A DNA stretch of 64,000 nucleotides from Epiperipatus broadwayi. Lineage: Eukaryota > Onychophora > Udeonychophora > Euonychophora > Peripatidae. Positions 11,300-22,963 of the stretch are shown here, piece after piece; the first letter of the stretch is position 1; every line of letters begins with the position of its first letter. The stretch is taken from positions 3,019,594-3,083,593 of the forward strand of contig JAQFVV010012416.1 in the NCBI GenBank assembly GCA_028023455.1. The letters run 5' to 3'. A program made the position numbers and the translations under genes. The notes under the pieces were generated by a model, which searched no databases, was not told the DNA's origin, and worked only from the letters and a program-made list of their open reading frames with translations.

Positions 11300-11835
11300 A
11301 ATAAATATTATTAATCGTATTTTACATAACTATGTTTATGAGTAAACACCAGATTTGATGCAGTTGACAAATGACAAAAAAATTACTTTTAAAATAAAAA
11401 TTGTGTGCAAACAAAAATAATAAATGCAACACCATAATTAAGAAAAACAATCACCGATTCTTGGAACAAATAGTAAATAGTGAATGGTAAACTTAAGAGC
11501 TCAAGATTTATAAATTAGGTTCAACTCAGCCACTTCCAATGCTCAAATATCACATGAACTCCTAAGCAAATTACTCATATATATTTTTGATCCTTCATTA
11601 TAAATAGTGTCAATACAGCTTACAAGTTCTTAAGTTAGAGTAAAAATATCATTTGTTTTTTTTTTCTTTATCTTACTTGTACATCTTAATTAAAAGCTTT
11701 TTTACCATACTGTTATTTATTTTTTAATATTTGCCCATATTGAGTAAAACTGACTTTATTTTATAATAAATAGAAGAAGAGTTGTTTGTAATATATTAGG
11801 TGTTAAATAATATTAATCATTAATTGCTCAAAAGA
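11300..11835. other. AT-rich DNA, no gene seen
   Basis: I see nothing coding and no clear repeat. Confidence 0.5.
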
Positions 11836-11839
11836 TCTA

Positions 11840-12017
11840 TATACCACTATAACATCACATGACCACCATTTCTTAAATGTACACAATCTGTTAAAAACAG
11901 TTGCAAGTTTCCCCATACAATATAGATGAGGGGTGGCCGTAAATAGGGATTTTGATACACTAACTTTTTAGCCTCCATTGATTACTATGGTTTACACTAG
12001 GTGGCAGCATTGTATGC
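11840..12017 (+). mobile_element. F1 repeat, degenerate copy
   Basis: It begins with the F1 terminal block CATCACATGACCACCATTTC and later carries GCCTCCATTGATTACTATGG, both diagnostic of F1 ends. The hammerhead core is missing. It directly precedes the truncated LINE. Confidence 0.5.
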
Positions 12018-13375
12018 AGAAAGAAGAGAAGATATGTAAGTTATGCTGAGGACATATGCAAAGGTGGATAAAGAGATGGGGATTAAATTTAGTGAAGAAA
12101 AATCAAATATAAAGATGGTTAATACTGGGGAAAGAGAAGATGTACAATTTTTATTGGGTGATATTAAGTTAAGTGTTGTGAATAGATATAGTTATTTGGG
12201 AATTATTTTAAGTAATCAGAAAAATTATTTGAATGAATGGGACAAAAAATTGGTAAATAAGCAAAGAAAAGAAAGGGATTGATAAAGAAATTAACATTGT
12301 TTTCATATGATAAATATGATGTAACTAGAATTATATGAAAAGGAGTTGCAGTAGCAGGATTAACATATAGTAATAATGCATTATATGTTAGTAAAGGGGT
12401 ATTAAATTACTTAGAAAAAGTTCAAAGGGAAGTAGGAAGACATGCATTGGATGCAGATGTATGGACAGCAAGGGAGGCAATTCAAGGAGAAATGGGGTGG
12501 TCAAGTTTTCATATGAGAGATTCAAAAGGTAAAATGAAAATGTTTGGTAGATTGCAGTTTATGGATAATAAAAGAATAGCCAAAATAATATTTAGTAAAG
12601 GGCATGCAACAAGATGGATGAGAAAGTTAATGTGGTATGCAAAAGATTTGTTTAAAGAATTTATATCAGTATATTTGTACAAAAGATGGGTTGATTGTGT
12701 TAAGAGGATTGTTGAGTGTTATAGTAGTAAGAAATGGGATAAAAAAATAGATTTATTAATAAAGAATAGGGAGTTAGAGAGATGGAGAAATAGTATGGAG
12801 AGTAAAAAGAGTTTAAATATATATATATATAAACAAAATATTAGGTATGAGTTTAAAAAGAGTTTATATATATATATATATAAACAAAATATTAGGTGTG
12901 AGTTAATATATGATAATAGTAAGAAAAGTAGTTTATTGTTTAAGGCTCGAACGGGATCTTTAGTAACAAGAGAATATACATGTAAATGGAAAAATATGGG
13001 TGATTTATTTTGTAAATTATGTAAGGAAGGAATAGAAAATATTAGGCATTTGTTAATTGAATGTAAATGCTTGAAAACAGAAAGGTTACATACAATGAAG
13101 TTATGGAAGAATAAATATGAAAAAAGTGAATTACAGAAAGTGAATTATTGGTTTTTATGCTGGGTTTGGGAAAAGATAAGGGGATTTAGATATAAAGGCC
13201 ATAGAGTTGACAAAGATTATGTTGTGGAAATGGGATGGAGCAGAATATGAAAAAACTTAGAGTGGGGAATGGAAAATTAAGTGGCTAACAGGTTTATTTG
13301 GGCATAATTGCCAAGAGATTCTTCACTTCATTTAAGGAGAAGCTACAGTACATCACATCATATCACATCAACTTT
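12018..13375 (+). mobile_element. 5'-truncated LINE (non-LTR retrotransposon)
   Basis: Only the C-terminal third of a LINE polyprotein remains. The sequence begins just before a YAED codon string (12036-12050) that corresponds to the RT active-site YADD box, then runs through the thumb region and a zinc-knuckle domain. The 3' end is probably the CATCA-rich stretch near 13350-13370. Truncation at the RT active site is typical of incomplete reverse transcription. No TSD could be fixed. The clade is uncertain; it is not the RTE family found at 39.5 kb. Confidence 0.7.
12043..13250 (+). pseudogene. LINE reverse transcriptase C-terminus with zinc knuckle
   Basis: A frame change near 12040 puts the YAED box out of frame with the rest. 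From 12043 the thumb region reads through V-N-R-Y-S-Y-L-G-I-I, a typical LINE RT motif. A second frame change near 12282 leads into a frame that is open to 13250 except for one TGA near 12338. This part contains N-Y-L-E-K-V-Q-R-E-V-G-R and E-A-I-Q-G-E-M-G-W-S, motifs seen in LINE post-RT linkers. It ends in a zinc knuckle with C-x2-C, H and C spacing (F-C-K-L-C-K-E-G-I-E-N-I-R-H-L-L-I-E-C), which in the family binds the RNA template. A 54-bp in-frame duplication at about 12795-12905 adds an 18-residue Y/I/K-rich block. The gene is not functional. Confidence 0.7.
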
Positions 13376-13380
13376 CTAAT

Positions 13381-13655
13381 ATTCAAGTGGCTAGTTAAAC
13401 AACTATTTCATTCCTAAAATTTAGTCCAGTCAACTAAATAAAACCATTGTTTCACAGCTACTTAGGTGCTAAATGTCACATAACTTCTTAAATAAATAAC
13501 TATATAATGATTATTATTCAATATTCATCAATAAAAATCAAATGATTACTTGCCAGAGAGATTATGTGACTTCAAACACCAGAAGGAACAGATTGAGCTT
13601 CAATGACAGGATCTTTTAACAAATGCTACATTTTTGGCACATTTTTGGTCCATTT
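13381..13655. other. AT-rich DNA, no gene seen
   Basis: I see nothing coding or repeated with confidence. Confidence 0.45.
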
Positions 13656-13659
13656 TAAT

Positions 13660-13835
13660 TTGTTTTTTCTTTTTCACTTGAACTGTAACCTTCATCAGAC
13701 ATATGTTTAGTCTTTTATGCGAATCAACATTATCGGACAAAATAATAATTTTGAATGATCTGCTACCTATAAAAAATTAGGCAGATTTCTGATGAAGGCA
13801 TCAGGTTTAGCTGAAACAGTTAGAAGGGGGTGGGT
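13660..13835. repeat. F3 element with two inverted hammerhead-like motifs
   Basis: CTGATGAAGG occurs on the minus strand near 13688-13697 and on the plus strand at 13790-13799. The plus-strand motif continues CATCAGGTTTAGCT and then GAAACAG. The two lie in inverted orientation around a 100-bp centre. Stem II would be weak here, so assignment to F3 rests on the conserved CTGATGA and GAAAC boxes and the inverted layout. Confidence 0.4.
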
Positions 13836-14825
13836 TAAATTGTTAATGATAGTGAAGACTGTGAAGTTTTAGTCAACAAGTTTATTACTCTATGATTACT
13901 TTAAACTGCATAGGATAATTAACCTACTTAACATAAGATGACAGTTTAACTCATCCTGCTCCAGTGAATACCAGTATTAAAAATAACCCCAAATGTATAA
14001 AGATAAAAAATATTTCGTTTGGTGTATATATATAAGGAAAGAATACTATTTCCACCATACATGAAGTACCCTGTAAACTGTATTTAGCTTATTGTGAGAA
14101 AATGATAATATAGATTGAAAAAAAATTAAAATTATGACAAAAATGTGATTAAAAAAACCAAAATTATGACAGATTTGTCATGTTGAATGCTTGCTTACGT
14201 CAGTGTGGAATCCCTCTTTTTCTGAGTTTATTTTTCAATTCTTTACATTATTGCAATTTCAATATTTTAGATAAAAATTATTTTTAAAAAGTAATAGAAG
14301 TATATTATAAGTATGGTATTAAGTCTGTAAGCTCACATAATGGTGAATAAGGGTTGCTATTTTATCCCTCCCCAATTTTCATCAAACAATGAGGCAGCGT
14401 TTGGCTTTTATGTTTGTGTGAAATGTAGTCTTTTGAAGACACCAATAAAAATGCAGGAAATCAATAAATTATAAGTAGTAATATAAACAATAAACAATCA
14501 AATAGTTTATTGCTCAGATATTTGTGAAACATTTATGCAACAGAAGACACAGAACTGAGCTCCGATCCACACACATCAAGTTCCAGATTTCACCACCTTA
14601 CTATTATACTAAACTTCGCAGGGATAATAATAATGTGATATTAAGATATATCAATCCACAGAATATTTTAGAATAGCAAGGCTGTTACCTACTTTTCCCC
14701 TCTCTAAATTAAAAAAACCAAAATCATGATGTTTTATATCTTTCGTTCTGCTTATTACAAACACATGTTAAGTTTACTTTCCAAAGAAACAATAAATTGT
14801 AGGCTCAGAGTGTTATAATCAAATA
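13836..14825. other. AT-rich DNA, no gene seen
   Basis: I see no coding or RNA signal. Short A-runs and TA-rich stretches only. Confidence 0.5.
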
Positions 14826-14839
14826 AAAACACTTGATCA

Positions 14840-14929
14840 GTCAAGCGTTGGTGGCCTAGTGGTTAGCATAACTGCCTTCCAAACAGCTGGCCCAGGTTTG
14901 CTTCCTGGTCAATGCTTTGACATATTAAA
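14840..14929 (+). mobile_element. tRNA-Gly-derived minimal SINE
   Basis: The tRNA-like head (14845-14915) has the acceptor pair GCGTTGG / TCAATGC, box A-like GGCCTAGTGGTTAGC, an anticodon arm CTGC-CTTCCAA-ACAG with anticodon TCC, and a degenerate box B. It ends with TTTGACATATTAAAA. The 14-bp duplication AAAACACTTGATCA flanks it (14826-14839 and 14930-14943). It is a mobile copy rather than a tRNA gene: it has a tail, a TSD and mutated stems. Confidence 0.88.
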
Positions 14930-14943
14930 AAAACACTTGATCA

Positions 14944-15445
14944 TTATCATTGTTGGTGATAGCTTGCATTCTGTTGTCACCCACTTAATGTAATTTATTT
15001 TTATACACTAACTTTAGAGTTACATCACAAATTTTAATGAATCTCAAACCATTGGGATGTATAGTCTTTGAAAATATTGCAGTTAAAAAGATTTGAGTTT
15101 TAAAAGACTAATAAATGATTTTAATAAAATGTGTCTTTAAAACACACTAAATTACTCAAGTAATAAGATTCAAATCAATTCACTACATTGGAAGTACAGA
15201 TCAATAACGTATAAACTAATTATAAATTGTACATTATAAAATAAGCAAAAACAAAACAAAAAAATATGAGAAAATACATATAATATTCAAATCACTCTTG
15301 CAAATGTTTTTTTCGGCAACACACTTTGTGAATAAATATAAAGTCTAAAATTCAAATAGTATGATGCAAGAGGATAACTTTTGGGAGATGATTTGAACAT
15401 TTTGTATTTGAATTTTCAGTGAGTGATTTTCACTGGAATATTTTG
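14944..15445. other. AT-rich DNA, no gene seen
   Basis: No feature is recognised before the (AT)n run at about 15449-15470. Confidence 0.5.
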
Positions 15446-15473
15446 ATATATATATATATATATATATATAATG

Positions 15474-15915
15474 AGCATGCCAACAGCTCTTAACAAGCTT
15501 TTTAGAATATCCCTATCCTCAGACTGGTTGCTAGCTTCTGGCTTTCCTCAGTGAGGTGCTAGGATATTCAAGCATTAGATTTAAAATACCAGATCAAACC
15601 CACCACTTTATCTAATGGTTAACTATTAAATAGAAAATCTGAAATTTTTAGGCGTCCAATGTTTTCAAATCCACCTTCTAACTTGAATAGCCATATGGAA
15701 CTGAATCAAGTTCAGATACACCATATATTAATAGCTTTAGCAATATAAAATCGCCAAAGCCTTAAGAGTAAAAAATATAATTGCACAGAAATCAAGTCAC
15801 ATGTCACATGACCTAATTTATTAAGCTTGTATTACAAATGTTATCTAATGAGCATGTCAATAGCTCTAACAAGCTTTTCAGAATATCCCTATCCTCAGAC
15901 TGGTTTTGATTTCTT
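15474..15915 (-). mobile_element. F1-related repeat, divergent subfamily, partial tandem
   Basis: The architecture matches F1 but the sequence is diverged. On the minus strand, CTGAGGA is followed by AGC, a CAGAA loop and GCT, then GCAAC (normally GAAAC) and CAGTC. CCTCA and TGAGG on either side (15517-15521 and 15552-15556) form a perfect 5-bp stem I. A second, truncated copy of the terminal block starts at about 15847 and stops within a few bases of the predicted cleavage point. The F1 end block (CACATGACCTAATTTATTAAG) is also present near 15810. Confidence 0.6.
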
Positions 15916-16139
15916 TGCAATTATATACATACATATAATGTGTATGTATATATATATATAAAAAGTGATAATACAGTTAGAGGTTAAATATTACATTTAT
16001 TACTTATTAAAATCTAAATTTAAAAGGTACTATTAGCAAATGTATTGTTGTAAGTGCAGAATGGGTAAAAAGTAACAAAAATTTAAGAATAATTTGCAAC
16101 CTGATTTAATCTGAAGCAAGGTAAACGCTTTAACCAGGC

Positions 16140-16335
16140 TCATTCTATGCTGAGGTGCACGAGGTGCAATGCACCTAAATGACATACTATAGGGGCATAT
16201 GTATTGCTATTTTATAATAAATGTATATGTTGTATAAAAAATTCAATGTATTATTAAATTTATTTTTTTAGGAAAGGCACCAATATAATTTTGCACCTGG
16301 GTAGGACAAGCCCACAGAACAGGCCTAGCTCTAGC
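16140..16335. repeat. GC-richer island, unknown repeat
   Basis: GAGGTGCACGAGGTGCAATGC and the later GCACCTGGGTAGGACAAGCC stand out in base composition from the surroundings. They may be part of an old DNA transposon. Short inverted matches (GAGGTGCA / TGCACCT) occur, but I cannot classify it. Confidence 0.3.
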
Positions 16336-17265
16336 ATCGTAAATAATTTTGAGTAATAATCTTAAACAAAAGTGTAAGATTTCTAAAATAACATAAATAA
16401 ATAAAAATATTAGGGTTCATAGTTTAGTTTAGATATTTAGACAATATCGTACAAATTAATTGTATAAAACAAAAATCCGATCTGGAATTGGGATCATAAA
16501 TAAAAGATCCATATTCTAAAATGGAGCAGATCAACGAGAAAAATAACTTTTAAATTATTTGAAGTATCAAAAAGTTTAGTATCCTGAAAATGACAATTAT
16601 GACTTTATATGCTCTATTTACCATATTAGGTTAAGATTATTATTAATTATCATCTCTATTAGTTGTCTACCAAAATCAGTTCTCACATACTAATCCAGGT
16701 CACCTTTTCCAAGACTTTTCAGCCTCTTACTCTAGTAAACAATTTTAAAATATCTTGGTTAAATGCAGAAATATTACCCCCCCCCACACACACACACACA
16801 CTTCAAAATAACATTGCAATTGGAGTGCGCCTTTCTAAAATATCAAATTGTAAAGTTTTTAAAAACAAATTTCTATGGTGTTAAATATGATTGCTTATCA
16901 GATGATAATATATAATAATAAAAAGATATGTTAACTATAGAGAATAATAAGAAAAAAAAGAAGGGGCAGAAAGAAAGGACAAATTGAAAAAAGAGATTAT
17001 TAAAATAACTATATGCAAATAATTATATAAATATTATAATTGTACTAAAGCTTTTATTTATATATAATAACATTAAAAATGTTACAAATTTAACTACTAG
17101 TTATTAACAAATTCAGATGTTTGTGTTTATCTTCTTTTTCTTTAAAATAGAATATTTTAAAAGGTTTAAATAGATGTGAACTATTAAGATAACATTTTCT
17201 TACAAAAATTACTTTTATATAATAGAAAATTCAATTAAATTGTTCTTGGGCTGCTGTTATATGTG
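16336..17265. other. AT-rich DNA with C-run/CA microsatellite
   Basis: A C-run passing into (CA)n lies at 16778-16801. The rest shows no gene or recognised repeat. Confidence 0.5.
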
Positions 17266-17269
17266 ATAT

Positions 17270-17500
17270 TAAATTTACAACAATGAGGAAATTTCACTGG
17301 ACTAGTCATGTGGTTCAGATAAAGGGTAATAAATTTCCTAAATATACATTTTATGAGAAATTTGAACATAGTTTCCATGGTAAAGATAGATTCTATTTAT
17401 ATTATAAAAATTATTTCAAAACTCTCTAAAAAACTGTGATACCAATTGATTCTACAGGGAGAATATAGTTGGAAATAAATCACACTAAAAAATTACGATG
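17270..17500 (+). pseudogene. LINE C-terminal relic
   Basis: Translation from about 17280 gives R-K-F-H-W-T-S-H-V-V-Q-I, then F-P-K-Y-T-F-Y-E-K-F, then a tyrosine-rich K-N-Y-F-K-T-L. This order matches the post-RT end of many LINE polyproteins (a W-x-G-H-V-x-R-M type motif, then P-K-x-x-x-Y-G-E-L, then K-R-Y-K-D-x-L-K). Stops interrupt it near 17430. The copy is old and fragmentary, and it is distinct in sequence from the RTE copies at 42 kb and 56 kb. Confidence 0.5.
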
Positions 17501-18540
17501 AATAAGATATTATAGGCAGTACTGGAAAAAAATTGAATGGTTTTGTTGCTTGAGAATTCTTAAGAAGATAGAAAACAGGAAATGACTAGAATAGAACTGT
17601 GATCCATGAATCTTGGCTGCATTAAAAGATGATAACTGAAAATTAAAAGACCAGCATATAACATACACTGATATATTTGTATTTCACAAATTCATTTATA
17701 TTGTCTCTGTAAAACTTTTTTGTTAATTTTTTAGTTTCCTTTGTAGTGTTTCTCTGGAGTTCTTATGACCATATTATTTATGAATGATAGCTAATGATAT
17801 ATATATATATCATTAAAAATCAATCAACTCTTAGACAATCCCAATATCAATAACAATAAAGAATTTGAAACTGTTGTCAAGGCAACCTCCTTTAAACAAT
17901 AAAGGTGGAATCCTACCTTTATTAATGGACTAATATACTTATATAGACATTAAAGATTGCAACTTGATCACAGAGATTAAAATTATTGATACAAAGAAGT
18001 TTAAATAGACTTCTTTAAACAGGTAAATATAATCTAATCTGAATACAGACTAATAATAGTCAATTATAAAATTACAAACTGAAATTATAAATTTCAAATT
18101 ACACCTAAAGTATTACTTAAATTATATATATATATATATTGTAAGATGTGGCCTTACATGCCTCCAATATCATTTACACATCCTTTTTATCTAATTTGAA
18201 TCCAAAATCCAATATAATAACATTCTTTACAAACTACTACATTACTGAGAATAAAGATGTAATAAAATTCATTTCAATAATAAAAAAAAATTAATCACAG
18301 ACACTATAATTGAGAAACCATTAATTGTTTAATCCATTTAAATACCTAATATAAGCTTAGAATACATACGTATTTTAATTAAACTATAAAATGCATACAC
18401 AAAAACTAACCTTTGATAAAATCATCTCATTAATTGTGATGTAACTGCTATACACTACAACAACATGAAGAAAATATGATCAGAGAGATTAGAGTCAAGT
18501 AAGAAATGAAAGATTATTTAAAGAAAAGAAATAAATAAAA
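17501..18540. other. AT-rich DNA with one dispersed-repeat fragment
   Basis: 17830-17920 shares CTTAGACAATCCCAATAT and ACTGTTGTCAAGGCAAC with the foldback element at 54613-54759 and is probably a decayed copy of it. The rest shows nothing coding. Confidence 0.5.
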
Positions 18541-18960
18541 TTTTTGTTATTAATATATTGTAACCGTTCGATTGTTGTCCCAACTACATAACATCACCAA
18601 AACATAAGTGCGCAACCTCGATCACCGATCAATTCCCGCTGCACATTGTCAGCTATTAAGAGCTGTAACCAAAAGCATATCATGCCATCTATATTATGCA
18701 CCAAAGACCACAACCAACATCTGGAGCAACTTACCACAGACCAAACTAATGATATAACATAAACTTTTTATGATTTAATTTGATCGCAGCCAGGGTGTAC
18801 CGCGAAGACCTATCATAGTAGTATGATAAAATACATTAAAAAAATTATAAGTATATAATGTTATTATCTTTCAAACTTTAATTTGCGACTTTCATTGTAT
18901 GAGACCCGATGGCCGACCATGTACAAGATGGCATAATTTGTGGAACTACATAAGATTATG
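18541..18960. other. GC-richer, CpG-containing island, unclassified
   Basis: This stretch carries many more C/G bases and CpG pairs than its surroundings (GTAACCGTTCG, CTCGATCACCGATC, TGTACCGCGAAGACC, GAGACCCGATGGCCG). A donor-like GTAAGT lies on the minus strand near 18735, but the frames before it are closed. It could be an untranslated exon, a promoter or an unknown repeat. No function is assigned. Confidence 0.25.
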
Positions 18961-20060
18961 AAATTTTAAACCATCTATATGATTTTAATACAAATGCTAG
19001 TCCAGGTAAAGCTTTGCAATAAATAAACATAAATACTTGGGTTCTTTTTTTTATAGTTTACTATATCACTGAGACTCTTATTATACTGACAAATGACAAT
19101 TTAAAACGTTAAGTAAATATATTCAATCATGTCATTATCTGGTAAATCTGTTTACAGGTTTAATAATCAATTTATATTGTATACTAGAATCAACTACGCA
19201 AAGCTAAAATGATGGAAAAGGTAAATGGGATTTTATTGTACCTTACACATCATAAACTACCAAAGACGAAAAGCATCCAAATGTTTTCTCAAAATATCAC
19301 TAAACTCTTATATCATGTTGACGATAGTATGTACTTCAATGTATGCTCTATCCAAGGTTTATGATTTCTGATTTTACGAATGACAAATAGCAACGACACA
19401 GTAAGTTTAATTATAAATCAACGTTTATTTACAAATTTATGAATAATAAGTAATTAATTCTAATGTTATAATTAAAGACATATATAAACAAATAAAATAA
19501 ATAAATTATAATTTCATCGACTTTCTTCAATAACATATCATAGGTACGGTTTTTAAAAACCTAATCATACCTTATATTTCAATTTGATATAATGAATGTT
19601 ACCTTATATTTCAATTTGATATAATGAATGTATTGAGGAAATTATACTAAATTCAACATCAACTCATGAAACATCTAATGTCATTTCCAGATTCAATAAA
19701 TCTATACCGTAAACTTATAATAATATAATAAATAATATTATATCTGTAGGATTTAGCTATAATGCAATCATTAAATAAAGTGAAAATTTAAACTTACATT
19801 CAGGTAAATAATAATCAACCAACAGTTAATTATTATGAGGTAACTTGAATAGAATGTCCTGCTACAATTTAATGATCTAACTTATAAATTATACTTACAA
19901 ATGGAAGAAGATGATTTAGCAGAATAACTAAAATACTTTGCCCAACTTATATCTATGAAGTAAAACCATATTCCTGTGGATGCATTCATCTACACATAGG
20001 AATTAAATAACACTAAACGCTTTGTGGATTTATACACCATCATAAAGTAATAAGTATAAT
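18961..20060. other. AT-rich DNA, no gene; short tandem duplication
   Basis: ACCTTATATTTCAATTTGAT with its following bases is present twice in tandem at about 19569-19632. No coding signal is seen. Confidence 0.5.
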
Positions 20061-20063
20061 TAC

Positions 20064-20160
20064 ACAATTCCGCAGATTAACTACCAGCACAGGAATGAGT
20101 GTAAAATACAAAAAAAATGGCAATTAAGTAATCTGCGGATTAACCACCGGCACAGATTAA
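20064..20160. repeat. short diverged direct repeat
   Basis: CCGCAGATTAACTACCAGCAC (20071-20091) is repeated as TGCGGATTAACCACCGGCAC about 60 bp later. Confidence 0.6.
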
Positions 20161-20569
20161 TGCCTTTTAACATTATAAAACAACATTACTATTTACTTCA
20201 CATTAAAGTGCAAAATCATCCTCCTCAGTTATTCTGACCATTCAGAAAACACTAACATTTTAGCAAATGTGGGTTCTTGCATAATAAAATGTTACGCTAA
20301 TCAAGACAACTAATGTACTAACTTATCTTGCTTAAGATAAAACATATGTAATATAATATAAGTAATATTAGTATAGGAATAGAAATCTGGAAAGACTCAC
20401 AAAATACCTCATAAAAATTAATACATCTCATAAATTCATTTAGTACTTTTCAAGCTTTTTCGCAAGTGCTATTCTCTTGAATAAGTATTTTATTCAACCC
20501 CTATTAATTTAAACTTAATAAAATATAACTTATGAACTTCACATGCAAGTTCATCTAACGATAAAATTA

Positions 20570-20715
20570 AAGTAATGCATTATTCATCAAATACATAAAA
20601 TCTAACAGGTGTGTGTGTGATATAAATTAAATGTATAGCATTTTATAGTTCAATACATGAATTCTAGCAGGTGTGTGTATCACAAATTAAATTGTATAGC
20701 ATTTTATAACTACAA
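20570..20715. repeat. tandem duplication, about 70-bp unit
   Basis: The block AGGTGTGTGTGTGAT to TATAGCATTTTATA occurs twice in tandem with small differences. Confidence 0.65.
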
Positions 20716-22790
20716 ATATGATCCGTGAAATCCATGTACGATGTGTCGAACAATAAATATACGAAGTAATAGCTACAATTATAGTTGAATTCCATACATG
20801 TAATTTTATCCATTTGTATTAGTTATTATAAGCACTATTAGATTAACGATTTTACGTGGCTCCATAAACATGAAACAATTCCAAACATGACACGCAGAGT
20901 TTAAATGAAAATGTTTTTTCATAAGTTATTAATTTCTACATTTCTCTATTAAAACTGTTCCAAGTTTATCACATCCATGCTAATATTTATTTATCCATGC
21001 TTAAATCTAGGAATACTAATTATAGCAATTAATTTAATCATTCCAAACTGACGATAAAATTAGAAAATAGCTTTGATTAATTATTTGAAGACTGTTTTTA
21101 TTATCCAAATGGTAAACAAATTAACTAGCAAATATATTACTGGCATTGTAAAGTTAAATATCAATCAATACTATATTTTTTATTAGAATTATAAACAGAA
21201 ATATTAAACTATGTTAATAACTTTAACATTTTACTTTAATTTAAACTTCTTCTTTTTTAAAAAGCAAATTTTCATATTTATAAAACTTCTGTAATTAAAA
21301 TACTTATTTAATTTTTCCAAATTGTAGAATAATAAATATTTTAAAACATACCAAAATCTTGCAAATAATTCTGCTTTTAAACTGGAAAGCTCCGACATAT
21401 TTCAAATGTAATATTGGAAAATTATTACTAGCGATTTGATCCACCTGGCTAGCCGACTTGAACAGACTTTTAAATTTAGCAATTCATCTTATTATTAAAT
21501 ACCACTATGTTATTTTTACGTTTATAGAAAACTTTGTGGTAATCCGTTTACTTGTTAACTATTTTAAAATAAGCTTATCATATTTACACCATTTGCCTTT
21601 TACCATTTTCTTTTCTTTCTCCCTCCAAAAGCAACACTATCAGATGATTTTTTTTTTAATTCGCGCTCCTTTCTTTTTTTTTTTGAAACGCATACGTAAT
21701 TACTGTATTTATTTTTAATAATTAAATTTAGTTGAACAAATGGTTTTTTTTTTAATTCAATGGAAATAATTTTTAAGACCATTTTAAACAAATAAAATAT
21801 TATTATTATTTTTAATAATATTTTACCAAATTTAATGTGTTGTCAAAATTTTTAAAAAGTTAAACATTTTGATATGAATTAGTATATGGAAAGAAGCAAT
21901 TTAAATTTATTAAAATAATATAGACAACAAGTAAGGCAAAATATTACCCATTCTCTCTAATAAATTATTTTGAATATAAGAGAGTAATCTGTTCAAAGTG
22001 CAAATCAAGCCAATCAAATCACCAAAAGAAGACAGAGAAATTTTTATACCAGTTACATCAATTATTATATTTTATACTAAAATATATGGTTACAATATAT
22101 ATATAATCACTAGTAATGACATAAATAATCAACCTAAATAATAATCACCAACTTGATAGTCAAAGTCATCAAAAATTACCTTATAAAGAACATCCTTATT
22201 TTGACAATAGGAAAAGTATAAAACCAATGAGCTTCTCCAAATTCAGATACAAAAATCTCATGCGTTGAACAGCCTGTATAAAGTTTAAGCAGAAAAATCA
22301 AACTCACAGTTTGAATAGAAATTCCAGTCATCATTAAGGTGAAAACATTAAGAGAAATAACTCTTTGAATATTCAGAAAAAAATAAAAGGCATATAGATT
22401 AAAATTTAAATAATTGAAGGATTTGAAAGTGAACTCTCCAAAATTAAATTCAAATTATTAGACATTTCCAAAATGTTTATTACTTCATGCCATAGGTCAA
22501 ATTAGCTTTAATTAAGGTTATCTAATAGTAAAAATATTGCTTTAACTTCATTCAAGATATTCTAGTATATATATATAATTAACAATACAGACAAACATGC
22601 ATTGCTAATTGCAAGGTGACATCGGGAGAAGAAAGTCATCATCAATGAAGCTATAATTTTCAAAACTGAAAGGAAAAACAATCTGGCATTTACCATCTAC
22701 GCTGTGAAACCAAATTTATTATTAATAAATGAATTGAATAACTCTACATTTCAAAGAAGAATTACTAAGGAGAAAAATTCTAAGTGATAT
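20716..22790. other. AT-rich DNA, no gene seen
   Basis: Several T-runs occur (21650-21685, 21746-21754). Short frames across 21458-21791 on both strands are explained by these low-complexity tracts. Confidence 0.5.
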
Positions 22791-22791
22791 A

Positions 22792-22955
22792 ATGGATAAA
22801 CATCACATGATCACCATTTATTATGCTTGTGTATAATTGTTTTAAAACAGGCAAAACTCACTATACGTATTGCCACTCATAGCAAGCTAGCCTTCTGGCG
22901 TCCATTGATTACTCTAGCTTGCTGTGTGTGGCAATATATATAGTGAATTTTGCCT
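22792..22955 (+). mobile_element. F1 repeat, internally deleted
   Basis: It starts with the F1 left end ATAAACATCACATGATCACC, then carries an inverted right end (AAAACAGGCAAAACTCAC), then CCATTGATTACTC and a direct right end finishing in TTTTGCCT. The two right-end copies are inverted relative to each other over about 40 bp. A short 8-bp match GTGATATA lies at 22784-22791 and 22956-22963. The hammerhead core has been lost with the interior. Confidence 0.65.
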
Positions 22956-22963
22956 GTGATATA

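Noticed and set aside
14845-14915. Functional tRNA-Gly gene
   Set aside because: It has a SINE tail, an oligo(A) end and a TSD, and the T arm is mutated.
21458-21791. Overlapping frames on both strands
   Set aside because: Explained by T-runs and purine-rich low-complexity sequence; no homology or structure is visible.
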